Source: Mucilaginibacter dorajii | GTDB lineage: Bacteria > Bacteroidota > Bacteroidia > Sphingobacteriales > Sphingobacteriaceae | Assembly: GCF_024808255.1 (NCBI RefSeq) | Contig: NZ_JANTYS010000010.1 | Location: 166,206-230,205 of the forward strand | Direction: 5' to 3' | Length of the DNA stretch: 64,000 nucleotides | In this document: in pieces, positions 1 to 8,974 of the stretch | How positions within the stretch are numbered: position 1 is the stretch's first letter | Layout: every line of letters starts with the position of its first letter | Position numbers and translations under genes: made by a program | The notes under the pieces: model-generated | What the model was told of the DNA's origin: nothing | Seen by the model: the letters and a program-made list of their open reading frames with translations, nothing else | The model's database searches: none

Positions 1-971
1 TCGCTCATAATGCAAAGCTTATCATTTGATGCCAGGCTATCGGTACCCAGGGTGAGGTTAAAACCCTGATCAACAAAAAGTTCAATTTTTGGCATTTTAC
101 CCTCAATATAAACATTGGCATTAGGGCAAAAACAAAAACTCACCTTGCGATCAAAACGTTTTATAAAATAGATATCTTTTAAATTCGTGCAGGTGTTATG
201 TACCAGCAATACATCCTGCTTATTGGTTAACAGCGGGATAATGGATTGTACCGAATTACGGGCCTGGGGCTTAAAATAGCTGATATCGATACCAAAATGA
301 TCGTACAGATCTAAAAAACCGCCCAGTTTATAGCGGTAAAATTTATTCTCGTCCTCACATTCCTGGTTGTGGATGCTGATGAGGTTTTGCCCGTTTTCAC
401 TATGTTTCCTGATCAGTTTAAACAACTCTTTTGAAACAGAATAAGGTGCATGCGGGGTTATCGATACCGATTGCGGCTTAAATTCGGCCATCAAAGCCAC
501 TGCTTTATTAAAAACGTCTTCGGCATTTTGTGGTAAAAAGCCAAAGGTTTCTACAAAGGTGTGGTAGTATAATTTACTTTTTGCTTTTACAGCAATGCTG
601 TGGTTGGTATTTGAAATATCGCCCACGGCAACAATGCCGTTATCATACATCTCCTGGTCGGCTTTTTCAATAGCCTCATCTACCAGTTGCCGGTCGGAGT
701 TTCTAAAAGCCTGGGTATCTTTAATAAAGCTCACCAGTCCGCCGCCGGTTTTGATTTTATCTTTAAGATGTGAAAGTTCGGTGTGGCAATGGGTGTTTAC
801 AAAACCGGGGCAAATAATGCCGCTTAAGGTTTCAATGTGTTTGGCACCTTGTGGTGGACTGTTTGAATCTGTAACCGAGATTATTTTACCTGCATCATCA
901 ACTGTGACAATACCATTTTTTATAGGATCGGCATAAACGGGAAAAACGTAATCGGCTTTAAAACTTTTCAT
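1..971 (-). CDS. Amidohydrolase, metal-dependent (partial, 3' end outside window)
   Basis: About 323 residues are present and the reading frame runs off the left edge, so the C-terminus is missing. The start ATG at 971 gives an N-terminus MKSFKADYVFPVY. Seen: an early beta-sandwich strand region, then the metal-binding HxH of the amidohydrolase fold (His61 and His63 in VNTHCHTELSHL), further conserved blocks ITPHAPYSV, ISIHNQE and LVHNTC, and a late LGTDSLASN block with the catalytic-type Asp. This order is typical of the TRZ/ATZ/cytosine deaminase-like branch, which hydrolyses C-N bonds on purine- or pyrimidine-like rings. An aminofutalosine deaminase-type role is possible but cannot be shown. 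It is divergent from rlmN. Confidence 0.8.
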   Translation of the reverse strand, partial: MKSFKADYVFPVYADPIKNGIVTVDDAGKIISVTDSNSPPQGAKHIETLSGIICPGFVNTHCHTELSHLKDKIKTGGGLVSFIKDTQAFRNSDRQLVDEAIEKADQEMYDNGIVAVGDISNTNHSIAVKAKSKLYYHTFVETFGFLPQNAEDVFNKAVALMAEFKPQSVSITPHAPYSVSKELFKLIRKHSENGQNLISIHNQECEDENKFYRYKLGGFLDLYDHFGIDISYFKPQARNSVQSIIPLLTNKQDVLLVHNTCTNLKDIYFIKRFDRKVSFCFCPNANVYIEGKMPKIELFVDQGFNLTLGTDSLASNDKLCIMS

Positions 972-1113
972 TCATCTGTAAAACTTGGTATCTGTCTATA
1001 AACGTTCTTTTAATTTATGCCCACTCCAAATTAAAACAATTAACTTTTAATTATTGTTTTTTATCACCCAAAAGAATGACTTTAAAAAAAGAAAAAGATT
1101 TTTTTAAATTAAG

Positions 1114-1121
1114 TACCTTTG
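1114..1121 (+). promoter_or_regulatory. Bacteroidota -7 promoter motif (TACCTTTG) of rlmN
   Basis: Exact match to the TAnnTTTG -7 element. It ends only 4 nt before the GTG start codon of rlmN, so transcription would start at or next to the first codon. Confidence 0.6.
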
Positions 1122-1125
1122 CAAT

Positions 1126-2193
1126 GTGAATATTGCAAAAAACAAAATAGACATCCGCAGCCTGAGTTTGAGTGCGTTACAGGAACATTTTACCCAAATG
1201 GAGGAAAAAAGTTTCAGAGCTAAACAAGTTTACGAATGGCTTTGGAAAAAATCATGTTTCTCATTTGATGAAATGAGCAATATCTCAAAAGAACTACGTG
1301 CTAAACTGGATGAAAATTTTGTAATTAACAACGTTAAAATACATACATCACAGGTTAGTGCTGATAAAACTATAAAAAATTCTTTTATTTTACACGATAC
1401 CCACCTAATTGAGGGTGTTTTAATACCTACACCGGGCAGGATGACCGCTTGTGTATCATCGCAGGTAGGTTGTAGCCTTACCTGTAAATTTTGCGCTACA
1501 GGATATATGGAGCGCAAAAGAAACCTCAATGCCGATGAAATTTACGACCAGGTAGTATTGATTGATCAGCAGGCCCGTGAAAATTACGGACAGCCGCTAT
1601 CAAACATCGTGTACATGGGCATGGGCGAACCTTTACTTAACTACGCCAACATGATGAAATCTGTTGAGCGCATTACTGCCGAGGATGGTTTAAACATGGC
1701 GGCCAAAAGAATTACGGTTTCGACAGCCGGTATTGCCAAGATGATTAAAAAGCTGGGCGACGACGAGGTGAAATTTAACCTTGCACTTTCACTGCATGCT
1801 GCCAACGACGAAAAGCGCAATACCATAATGCCCATTAACGAGCAAAACTCATTAAAGGCACTGGCCGAAGCTTTAAAATACTACTACGCCAAAACCAAAA
1901 ACCCGGTAACTTACGAGTATATTATTTTTGACGGTGTTAACGACGGCATCCAGGACGCTATGGAACTTGCCAAATTTTGCAAGCACCTCCCTTGTAAAGT
2001 AAATATCATTGAATATAATCCTATTGCTTTTGCCAGCTACATCAACGCCGGCGAAGATAAGGTAGAGGCTTTTGCAGCTTACTTAACCAAACAGGGCATT
2101 AACACGCACATGCGCCGTAGCCGAGGTAAAGATATTGACGCGGCCTGCGGTCAGTTGGCTATCAAAGAAAAAGCAAAAACTGTAGCCGTTTAA
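1126..2193 (+). CDS. rlmN: 23S rRNA (adenine-2503-C2)-methyltransferase / tRNA A37 methyltransferase RlmN
   Basis: Radical SAM enzyme of 355 residues, the usual family length. It methylates C2 of A2503 in 23S rRNA and A37 in some tRNAs. Seen: the CxxxCxxC cluster motif at Cys116, Cys120 and Cys123 (GCSLTCKFCATG), the VYMGMGEPL block, and the second catalytic cysteine near Cys341 (DIDAACGQL). The start is GTG at 1126; the ATG two bases upstream runs straight into TGA, and the family N-terminus (KIDIRSL) requires a start here. A -7 promoter motif lies 4 nt upstream, suggesting a leaderless mRNA. comF-like gene follows after 25 nt. Confidence 0.95.
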   Translation: MNIAKNKIDIRSLSLSALQEHFTQMEEKSFRAKQVYEWLWKKSCFSFDEMSNISKELRAKLDENFVINNVKIHTSQVSADKTIKNSFILHDTHLIEGVLIPTPGRMTACVSSQVGCSLTCKFCATGYMERKRNLNADEIYDQVVLIDQQARENYGQPLSNIVYMGMGEPLLNYANMMKSVERITAEDGLNMAAKRITVSTAGIAKMIKKLGDDEVKFNLALSLHAANDEKRNTIMPINEQNSLKALAEALKYYYAKTKNPVTYEYIIFDGVNDGIQDAMELAKFCKHLPCKVNIIEYNPIAFASYINAGEDKVEAFAAYLTKQGINTHMRRSRGKDIDAACGQLAIKEKAKTVAV

Positions 2194-2218
2194 TAAAAAT
2201 GTACCTTACATTAAGGGC

Positions 2219-2917
2219 ATGAAATTATTGGGCGGTTACCTGGCCGATTTTATAGCATTACTTTTCCCCGAGCTTTGCCCGGCCTGCAATACCAGCTTGG
2301 TAGCGGGCGAACACGTGATTTGTTCTGATTGTCGTTATAATCTACCATTCACCAATTTCCACACCCAGCCCGGTAATATTGTAGCCCAGCAATTTTATGG
2401 TAAAATCAATGTCGAATATGTTTACGCTTTGTACTTTTTCAATAAAGGCGGCAAGGTGCAAAACCTGATGCACCATTTTAAATACAACGGTATGAAACAG
2501 ATTGGCAATGTATTAGGCAACATTGCGGGCAGCCAGTTAAAACAGAACCCGATTATTGATACCGTGGATTATATTATCCCGGTGCCCCTGCATAAAAAGC
2601 GACTACAGGAACGCGGCTATAATCAAAGCGCCTGTTTTGCAGATGGATTGGCGGAAAAATTAAATGCCACTGTAGAATTAAATACCCTGATCCGCAAAAA
2701 AGCAACAGCAACCCAAACCCACAAATCGCGCTTTGCCAGGTTTGAAAATATGCAGGAAGTATTCGCGGTAGATAAGCCGGAGCAGTTGGCGGGCAAACAC
2801 GTATTGTTGGTAGATGATATTGTAACAACCGGCTCAACCCTGGAAGCCTGCGGGATAGAATTACTGAAAGTGCCGGGGTTAAAGTTGAGTATTGCTACAA
2901 TTGCTTATGCGGAGTAG
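2219..2917 (+). CDS. ComF family phosphoribosyltransferase-like protein
   Basis: A 232-residue protein with an N-terminal zinc-finger-like CxxC...CxxC set (Cys20, Cys23, Cys35, Cys38) and a C-terminal type I phosphoribosyltransferase domain with the PRPP loop VLLVDDIVTTGST (Asp199, Asp200). This is the ComFC/GntX architecture linked in other bacteria to DNA uptake or nucleotide salvage; the substrate is not established. It lies 25 nt behind rlmN on the same strand and is probably co-transcribed. Confidence 0.88.
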   Translation: MKLLGGYLADFIALLFPELCPACNTSLVAGEHVICSDCRYNLPFTNFHTQPGNIVAQQFYGKINVEYVYALYFFNKGGKVQNLMHHFKYNGMKQIGNVLGNIAGSQLKQNPIIDTVDYIIPVPLHKKRLQERGYNQSACFADGLAEKLNATVELNTLIRKKATATQTHKSRFARFENMQEVFAVDKPEQLAGKHVLLVDDIVTTGSTLEACGIELLKVPGLKLSIATIAYAE

Positions 2918-2929
2918 CGGTTATTGAAG

Positions 2930-2985
2930 TTCAGCTGAAAGCTGAAGCGATGGTTACCACGAGTTGGAAACTCGCGGTAGCGACA
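2930..2985. repeat. Palindromic element, family G (partial)
   Basis: Contains the inverted pair CAGCTGAAAGCTG and the CACGAGTTGGAAACTCG hairpin after the ComF gene. Similar words (AGCTGAAAGCT, CCACGAGTT) recur in the element at 49585-49718. Confidence 0.4.
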
Positions 2986-3046
2986 GTTTGACGGAAAGCT
3001 TAAATTGTTGGAATGAAAGATTTTAGGGCCTCTTTCATACGGTTTC

Positions 3047-3083
3047 ATTTGCACATTTGAAATCTACACACCTGCACATCTAC
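3047..3083. repeat. Degenerate 7-bp-period array (GCACATY type)
   Basis: Repeated GCACATT/GCACATC-like words spaced in multiples of about 7 bp, between the convergent ComF and histidine kinase genes. Confidence 0.35.
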
Positions 3084-6000
3084 CTATTGATGCTGATACC
3101 TGCTCAGCTTATCGTAAAGTACTTTTGGGTCAAAAGGTTTCAGGATGTAATCATTCATGCCGGCATTGCCAATCTCGCCCATTTGGTTGCTTAGCATCGA
3201 TGCTGTTAACGCGATGATAGGTAATTGCTGAAAATATGGCTCGGGGTTTGACCGGATAACCTGGGTTGCTTCCAGACCGCCCATTTCGGGCATGTGGATA
3301 TCCATCAATACTACATTATAGTTCTGATTGGCTGTTATTTTATTTACAGCCTCAATACCGTTTTCGGCAAAATCAGCGTCGGCGCCCCATTTTTTAAGGA
3401 TCTTGTTGATCAGTAACCTGTTAATCTGGTTATCATCAACTACCAAAACATTAATTTTAAGTCCTTCTTCCACTTTATTATAGTTACTATTTAACTGGCT
3501 ATCAGCCTTTTGAAAGGTTATGGTAAACCAAAATGTTGAACCCTGCCCGGGTACACTATCCACATTTATCCTTGAATCGTGTAGTTCAATCAGGCGCTTA
3601 CTTATGGCCAGGCCTAAACCAGTACCTCCGTATTTACGGGTAGTATCGGCTTCGGCTTGCTTAAATTGCTCAAATATGAGGCCTATTTTATCACTTGCAA
3701 TACCAATTCCGGTATCGGTTATCGAAAACCTCACCCTGATATCTTTATCACTTTCCTGGATCACCTTCAGATCAACGGTTACGCCACCGGTTTCGGTAAA
3801 CTTAACCGCGTTACTCACCAGGTTTAAAACAATCTGGCTTAAGCGGGTTTTATCGCCCAAAATAACTGATGGTATCGCATCATCAATATGCCCGCTAATA
3901 TATATATATTTTTCGGCTGCTTTATATTGTAACGAAGTGTTGATGCTGTGCACCAGGTCGCGCAGGTTAAGCGGAGCTTTCTCAAGTTCTACGTTGCCGG
4001 TTTCCATCTTGGCAAAATCGAGCACATCGTTAATAAGCGTTAACAGGTTTTCGGCCGAAAACCTGAGGATACCCAGGTTTTCTTTTTGAGATTCGGGCGG
4101 ATCGTCCTCCAACAATAAATGCGACATGCCTATAACGGCATTAAGCGGCGTGCGAATCTCGTGGCTCATTACAGATATGAACATATCTTTGGCCCTGCTT
4201 AGCTGCAATGCTTCCTCCTTGGCCGCTATAAGCTCTATCTCGGTTTTCTTTTTAGCCGTAATATCAATAATTACTTCTACGTATTTATCAACCGTTCCAT
4301 GAGCATCCAATATAACCGAATTGATCACCGAGATCCATAGTGGTTGTCCGTCTTTACGGTAAATAAGCAAATCGACCTCGAAGGATTGTTTTTTCCGGGA
4401 TAGCTCACGTGCCCGTTCAATAATGGATACGTCGGTAAGCGCGCCCTTTAAAACATCCCCCAAATGATTGCCGCGCACCTCGTTAATGCTATAACCTGTA
4501 ATTGTTTCAAAAGCACTGTTAACCCATTCAACCTCGCCGGCGCTGTTATTAATTACAATACCGCTGGTGGCTTTACTGGCAACTAATGACAGTAAGGTTA
4601 ATTCGGCTTCGCTCTTTTTACGTTCGGTAATATCAACCATAACACCTATCTGCCTGTCAACCTGGCCTACTTCGTTAAATACCGGGCTATTTGAAATCAA
4701 GGTCCATATCGGGGTACCATCTTGCTTATAAACCTTCATTTCAACTTCGTAGGGCCTGTTTTCTTTTACGGCTTGTACCGCGCTTTCAAAAACAGATAGA
4801 TCAGAGTCTTCCCCTAACAATGAAGTACCTAATGATTTACCCTCCAGATCGGCAAAGGAGTACCCGATTATTTGCTCCAGAGCCTCATTCATCCACAAAA
4901 ACCGCCCCTCTTTATCCCGGATAAAAATACCGCTCGGCGACTTACGGGCAGCAAAGGACAACACTTCCAGGTCCTGTTCTATTTTTTTACGGGCCGATAT
5001 ATCGATAATTACCCTGATAAATTTATCTACCTGGCCGGCGCCGTTAAGGATAACCGAATTGATAACCGTTATCCAGAAAGGAGCACCGTTTTTAGGCGTT
5101 ATCAATAATTCAACCTCGTATGATTCTTTATTTTTTATCGATTTTATTAACCGTTCTTCCGCAGCGACGTCAATAACGGTACCTTTTAGCGTAGCACCTA
5201 AATATTTATTCTCAACATTGGCAAGGTTATAACCGGTAATATGTTCAAAAGCATCATTTACCCAAACAACTTCATCCGCCGCGTTACTGATCACTACCCC
5301 ATTACTCACCTTGCTGGCTACCAAGGCCAGCTGCTCCAACTCCTGCGAGATCTTTTTTTGATAACTGATATCCCTGCCGCTGGCAAACCACTTATCGTCT
5401 TTAAAAGTAACCAACCAGCTCACCCATTTAATATCCCGGGCCGGTGTTGAAATAACCGTTTCGATATCAAATTTGCGTCGCTGCCTGGCAAGGCCGTCCT
5501 TCAATATTTTCAGCGATTTAGTCCGCTCTTCTTCCCGAAAAAAGTTCCAGATAGGTTGGCCGATAACTTCGGCAGGAGGATATCCTAAAATAGATTTGGC
5601 ACAACGATTTACCTGCTCAACGTTAAACTGCCTGTCCATAATGCAATGAATATCGGGCGAGCTATCAAACAGGTCGAAAAATTCTTTATGGCGGGCAAGG
5701 CTCTGCTCCAGGTCGTGCTTTTGCTTGCGTACGGTAAAATGCGACATTACCTCGTCGGCCAGCGTCCGTAAAGCATCACGCTGTTCGGCACTAAGCTTAC
5801 GCGGTACTATATCAATCACACAAACCGATCCTAAACGATAGCCATCGGGATCTATCAGCGGGGCACCGGCATAAAACCGTACATTGTGATTTTTTGCGAG
5901 CGCGTTGTCTTTAAAATCACCATCCAACAGCACGTCGTCAATCTCCAGGATCTCATCGCTGAGGATGGTTGTATTGCAAAAAGCGCCGATGCGTGGAGTT

Positions 6001-6212
6001 TCGTCCACGTCGGCGCCAAATTTCGATTTAAACCATTGCCTGTCGGCATCTATTAAGGTGATGAAAGCAACAGGTACGTTACATATATATGATGCCAAAC
6101 GGGTGATAGCATCATACTCCTTTTCGGGTAAGGTATCTAAAACATGGTATGATTGCAGGGCCGTTAAGCGCGCGTTCTCATCATCTAAAAGTCCATGTTG
6201 CTTTGCTGTCAT
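3084..6212 (-). CDS. Hybrid sensor histidine kinase, GAF-4xPAS-HisKA-HATPase-REC
   Basis: A 1042-residue cytosolic signalling kinase with no membrane segment visible. Domain order: GAF at about 20-165; four PAS domains at roughly 175-285, 290-410, 415-535 and 540-655, each of the last three closed by a DITxxKK-type PAC end; HisKA with phospho-acceptor His684 (MSHEIRTPLNAV); HATPase with the N box at Asn801, G1 DTGIGIA and G2 GGTGLGLA; and a C-terminal receiver with Asp971 (VVLMDIHMPEMGG). There is no output domain, so a separate phosphotransfer partner or response regulator is expected but is not nearby. The start codon lies 4 nt after the glyA stop, which points to translational coupling with serine hydroxymethyltransferase. 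The signal is unknown; GAF/PAS suggest an intracellular ligand or redox state. Confidence 0.93.
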   Translation of the reverse strand: MTAKQHGLLDDENARLTALQSYHVLDTLPEKEYDAITRLASYICNVPVAFITLIDADRQWFKSKFGADVDETPRIGAFCNTTILSDEILEIDDVLLDGDFKDNALAKNHNVRFYAGAPLIDPDGYRLGSVCVIDIVPRKLSAEQRDALRTLADEVMSHFTVRKQKHDLEQSLARHKEFFDLFDSSPDIHCIMDRQFNVEQVNRCAKSILGYPPAEVIGQPIWNFFREEERTKSLKILKDGLARQRRKFDIETVISTPARDIKWVSWLVTFKDDKWFASGRDISYQKKISQELEQLALVASKVSNGVVISNAADEVVWVNDAFEHITGYNLANVENKYLGATLKGTVIDVAAEERLIKSIKNKESYEVELLITPKNGAPFWITVINSVILNGAGQVDKFIRVIIDISARKKIEQDLEVLSFAARKSPSGIFIRDKEGRFLWMNEALEQIIGYSFADLEGKSLGTSLLGEDSDLSVFESAVQAVKENRPYEVEMKVYKQDGTPIWTLISNSPVFNEVGQVDRQIGVMVDITERKKSEAELTLLSLVASKATSGIVINNSAGEVEWVNSAFETITGYSINEVRGNHLGDVLKGALTDVSIIERARELSRKKQSFEVDLLIYRKDGQPLWISVINSVILDAHGTVDKYVEVIIDITAKKKTEIELIAAKEEALQLSRAKDMFISVMSHEIRTPLNAVIGMSHLLLEDDPPESQKENLGILRFSAENLLTLINDVLDFAKMETGNVELEKAPLNLRDLVHSINTSLQYKAAEKYIYISGHIDDAIPSVILGDKTRLSQIVLNLVSNAVKFTETGGVTVDLKVIQESDKDIRVRFSITDTGIGIASDKIGLIFEQFKQAEADTTRKYGGTGLGLAISKRLIELHDSRINVDSVPGQGSTFWFTITFQKADSQLNSNYNKVEEGLKINVLVVDDNQINRLLINKILKKWGADADFAENGIEAVNKITANQNYNVVLMDIHMPEMGGLEATQVIRSNPEPYFQQLPIIALTASMLSNQMGEIGNAGMNDYILKPFDPKVLYDKLSRYQHQ

Positions 6213-6216
6213 TTAT

Positions 6217-7503
6217 CTATTCAGATCCTTCTTCGCGATACAGCGGAAAGTCGTGCATCAGCTTATGGACCCTTTTACGGATTTTCTTGATAGAATGTTC
6301 GTTTTCAGGATCGGAAATTACGGCATCTATCAACTCCACAATCTCTTCCATATGTTTCTCTTTCATATGGCGGGTGGTGATAGCCGCGGTACCCACACGG
6401 ATACCCGAAGTTACAAACGGCGACTTATCATCATAAGGCACCATATTTTTATTTACGGTGATATCAGCGCTAACCAAAGCATTTTCGGCAGCTTTACCGG
6501 TGATGTTTTTATTACGCAGATCTATCAGCATCAGGTGGTTGTCGGTACCGCCTGATATGATCTGGTAGCCACGGGCAACAAATGCTTCGGCCATAGCTTC
6601 GGCATTCTTTTTAACCTGTACAACATATTTCATGTAGCCATCACTCAAAGCCTCACCAAAAGCAATTGCTTTAGCAGCAATAATATGCTCTAACGGGCCG
6701 CCTTGCGTACCAGGGAATACCGCCATATCTAATAATGACGACATCATCCTGGTTTCGCCTTTTGGAGTTTTTACACCGAAAGGATTTTCAAAATCTTTCC
6801 CTAAAAGGATCAAACCACCACGCGGACCACGTAAAGTTTTGTGGGTAGTGGTAGTAACAATATGGCAATGTGGCAGCGGATCTTTCAACAAACCACGGGC
6901 GATAAGGCCAGATGGGTGCGAAATATCGGCCAGTACCAAAGCGCCAATCTCATCGGCCACGGCACGGATAAACTCATAATCCCAATCGCGCGAGTATGCA
7001 GATGCACCGCAAATGATCAGTTTTGGTTTTTGCTCCAAAGCAACTCTTTTAAGCTGCTCATAATCAATTAAACCGGTTTCTTTAACCACACCATAAAAAT
7101 GAGGCTCATATAATTTACCAGAAAAATTTACCGGCGAACCATGGGTTAAGTGACCACCATGTGAAAGATCAAAACCTAATATTTTATCACCAGGCTGTAA
7201 GCAAGCCAACATTACCGCGGCATTGGCCTGCGCGCCAGAGTGCGGCTGCACGTTTGCCCATTCGGCATTAAACAATTGCTTGGCACGGTCAATGGCAATG
7301 GTTTCAATTTCATCAACCACTTCGCAACCGCCATAGTAACGTTTGCCAGGTAAGCCTTCGGCGTATTTATTGGTAGCAACAGAACCAGCCGCTTCCATCA
7401 CCTGCCGGCTTACAAAATTTTCAGATGCTATCAGTTCAATGCCTTCTTCCTGGCGTTGCTGTTCTTCATCTAAAAGTTTAAATATTAGTTTGTCTCTTTT
7501 CAT
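6217..7503 (-). CDS. glyA: Serine hydroxymethyltransferase
   Basis: A 428-residue PLP enzyme that interconverts serine plus tetrahydrofolate with glycine plus methylene-tetrahydrofolate, the main one-carbon source. Seen: the N-terminal LIASENFVS and NKYAEGLPGKRYYGG blocks, SGAQANAAV, and the PLP lysine Lys222 in VTTTTHKTLRGPRGG. Length is normal. It is the first gene of a two-gene unit with the hybrid histidine kinase, which begins 4 nt after the glyA stop. Confidence 0.97.
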   Translation of the reverse strand: MKRDKLIFKLLDEEQQRQEEGIELIASENFVSRQVMEAAGSVATNKYAEGLPGKRYYGGCEVVDEIETIAIDRAKQLFNAEWANVQPHSGAQANAAVMLACLQPGDKILGFDLSHGGHLTHGSPVNFSGKLYEPHFYGVVKETGLIDYEQLKRVALEQKPKLIICGASAYSRDWDYEFIRAVADEIGALVLADISHPSGLIARGLLKDPLPHCHIVTTTTHKTLRGPRGGLILLGKDFENPFGVKTPKGETRMMSSLLDMAVFPGTQGGPLEHIIAAKAIAFGEALSDGYMKYVVQVKKNAEAMAEAFVARGYQIISGGTDNHLMLIDLRNKNITGKAAENALVSADITVNKNMVPYDDKSPFVTSGIRVGTAAITTRHMKEKHMEEIVELIDAVISDPENEHSIKKIRKRVHKLMHDFPLYREEGSE

Positions 7504-7541
7504 TATGTGTTTTTAAACGCCGCTAAGATAAGCAATTGATA

Positions 7542-7573
7542 TAGATTTGAGATGCGAGATATGAGATTTGAGA
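7542..7573. repeat. 7-bp-period array (GAGATNN type)
   Basis: Four consecutive heptamer units of the form TAGATTT/GAGATGC/GAGATAT/GAGATTT upstream of glyA. It is the inverted counterpart of the array at 7905-7939. Confidence 0.75.
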
Positions 7574-7717
7574 CCGAAGGGATTAGATTTTACCTATAAG
7601 ATAATCAGCACAATATAATTTGCCATACAAGCTTTTATAGCTAATATTTTTTTGCGAAAATTAGCTTTAACCTATCGTACAGCGATGATAGGCTGATTCA
7701 GAAAATTCGTAACTATT

Positions 7718-7912
7718 CTATCTGTTTAAAAAGCGCGCCCTTAAGGTGGCCATTACCTGATCATGAGAAATCCCTTCGCCCCTGTCGAGTTGATGTTTAG
7801 CTTTATCAATAGCGCACTTAACCTCGTCCGGAACATCAGCCCAAAAATCGTTTTCAGATAAATTAATTGATGACGTCAGCTTTGTAGAATCGCACTTTCC
7901 GTTCTGTCTCAT
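7718..7912 (-). CDS. Putative antitoxin-like small protein (no partner toxin seen)
   Basis: A 64-residue soluble protein. The segment NDFWADVPDEVKCAIDKAKHQ followed by LDRGEGISHDQVM resembles the small antitoxin or addiction-module proteins that normally precede a RelE/ParE-type toxin in Bacteroidota. No toxin frame was found in the 214 bp downstream, so it looks orphaned. Its ATG (7912) lies inside a 7-bp-period repeat array that also holds the scpA stop codon, so the expressed unit may be scpA plus this gene. The assignment rests on resemblance only; it could be an unrelated small regulator. Confidence 0.55.
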   Translation of the reverse strand: MRQNGKCDSTKLTSSINLSENDFWADVPDEVKCAIDKAKHQLDRGEGISHDQVMATLRARFLNR

Positions 7913-7939
7913 ATCTCAAATCTAATATCTCAAATCTCC
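7905..7939. repeat. 7-bp-period array (GAGATNN type, inverted)
   Basis: On the minus strand this reads as five GAGATTT/GAGATAT-like heptamers, the same repeat as at 7542-7573 in the opposite orientation. It contains both the scpA stop codon (7930-7932) and the start codon of the antitoxin-like gene (7910-7912). Confidence 0.75.
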
Positions 7940-8676
7940 TTAGCCGAAATCCAAAAATTATTATATCCCAAGCCTATCTGAATATCAATCAGCTCCTGCT
8001 GCAGCATTTCTAATACTGCCAGGAAGTTGTATACAAAGTGCACCTTATTTTCTGATTCTTTGGCCAGCGCCTTAAAATCCAGCATTTTATTGATCTTCAG
8101 CAACTCGGCAACCGCCTTCTTTTGCTTTTCGATGGTGTAAGGATATTGTACTACGGTATGCTTTACCTCGGTGCTACGGTTAAGGTAATTACGCATCAGG
8201 CGATCATGTACCATCATCAGTTTATAAAGGCTTATTTCTGATAGTTCTTCACCGGGTAAAACCACTTTTTCCACCTGCTCCAGATCGTGCTTAATGTTAC
8301 CGCGCTTTTCCTGTTTAAAGCGTTCATCTTCGTAAGGGCGCAGTTCCTCGCACAGTTCTTTGAACTTTTTGTATTCTATCAGCTTACGGATCAGGTTTTC
8401 TTTGGTATCGGTATCATCGCCGGCTGCTTCGCTTTCGTATCGCGGCAACAACATTTTGGCTTTGATGCGCATCAGCGTGGCAGCAACAAATATGAACTCG
8501 CTGGCCAGCTCCATGTTAAGGCTGGTCATCTGGTGAATGTAGTTTAAAAAATCATCGGCAATTTTAGCAATGGGGATATCGTGAATATCCAGTTCATCGC
8601 GCTCAATAAAAAAGAGCAGCAAATCAAACGGACCTTCAAACTGGGGCAACCTTATCGCAAAACTATCGTCGATCAT
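7930..8676 (-). CDS. scpA: Segregation and condensation protein A (kleisin)
   Basis: Kleisin subunit that bridges SMC heads with ScpB for chromosome segregation. The N-terminus FAIRLPQFEGPFDLLLFFIE and the following IHDIPIAKIADDFLNYI are diagnostic of ScpA; the winged-helix C-terminus is present. I start it at ATG 8676 (MIDDSFAIRL) rather than the in-frame TTG at 8703, because homologues begin close to the FEGPFDLLL block and the upstream codons fall in a repeat array. The last codons lie inside another heptamer array. No scpB in the window. Confidence 0.93.
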   Translation of the reverse strand: MIDDSFAIRLPQFEGPFDLLLFFIERDELDIHDIPIAKIADDFLNYIHQMTSLNMELASEFIFVAATLMRIKAKMLLPRYESEAAGDDTDTKENLIRKLIEYKKFKELCEELRPYEDERFKQEKRGNIKHDLEQVEKVVLPGEELSEISLYKLMMVHDRLMRNYLNRSTEVKHTVVQYPYTIEKQKKAVAELLKINKMLDFKALAKESENKVHFVYNFLAVLEMLQQELIDIQIGLGYNNFWISAKEI

Positions 8677-8697
8677 AATTGTAAAAGTAAAGAGGAG

Positions 8698-8820
8698 AGT
8701 CAAGAATCAAGAATCAGGAGTCAAGATTTTTTGATTTCGGATTTCGGATGTTCGATTTCGGATTTATTTCTGAACCGCGATTAAACAGATTTATCAGATT
8801 TCAGGATTTTGATTAACTCG
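8698..8820. repeat. Composite 7-bp-period arrays (AGTCAAG then GATTTCG)
   Basis: Four AGTCAAG-like heptamers at 8698-8725, then five GATTTCG-like heptamers at 8733-8767 including one variant GATGTTC, then a looser GATTAAA/CAGATTT stretch to about 8820. The unit order GATGTTC then GATTTCG recurs at 16531-16565. Confidence 0.75.
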
Positions 8821-8850
8821 ATTGGCCGTTTTTACTCACAAAAACTGCCC

Positions 8851-8903
8851 TTGCTCCTTTGTCCATAAGTCCTTGCTCTATAAGTCCATAAATCCTTACT
8901 CTA
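8851..8903. repeat. 7-bp-period array (AAGTCCT type)
   Basis: Words TTGCTCC, TTTGTCC, ATAAGTC and CTTGCTC run end to end with a 7-bp period, with one 8-bp slip. The same vocabulary reappears at 53134-53196. Confidence 0.6.
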
Positions 8904-8974
8904 TTTTTTACGCAAATCGATGGCCTATATTTATAAATAAATGGCTTACTTTGTAAGTTAAAATACGCTAACTA

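Noticed and set aside
595..936. Open frame on the plus strand across 595-936
   Set aside because: It lies antisense to the conserved amidohydrolase frame, which has clear family motifs; codon patterns favour the minus strand.
7504..7717. A RelE/ParE toxin frame downstream of the antitoxin-like gene
   Set aside because: All frames are interrupted by stops; no toxin motif was visible.
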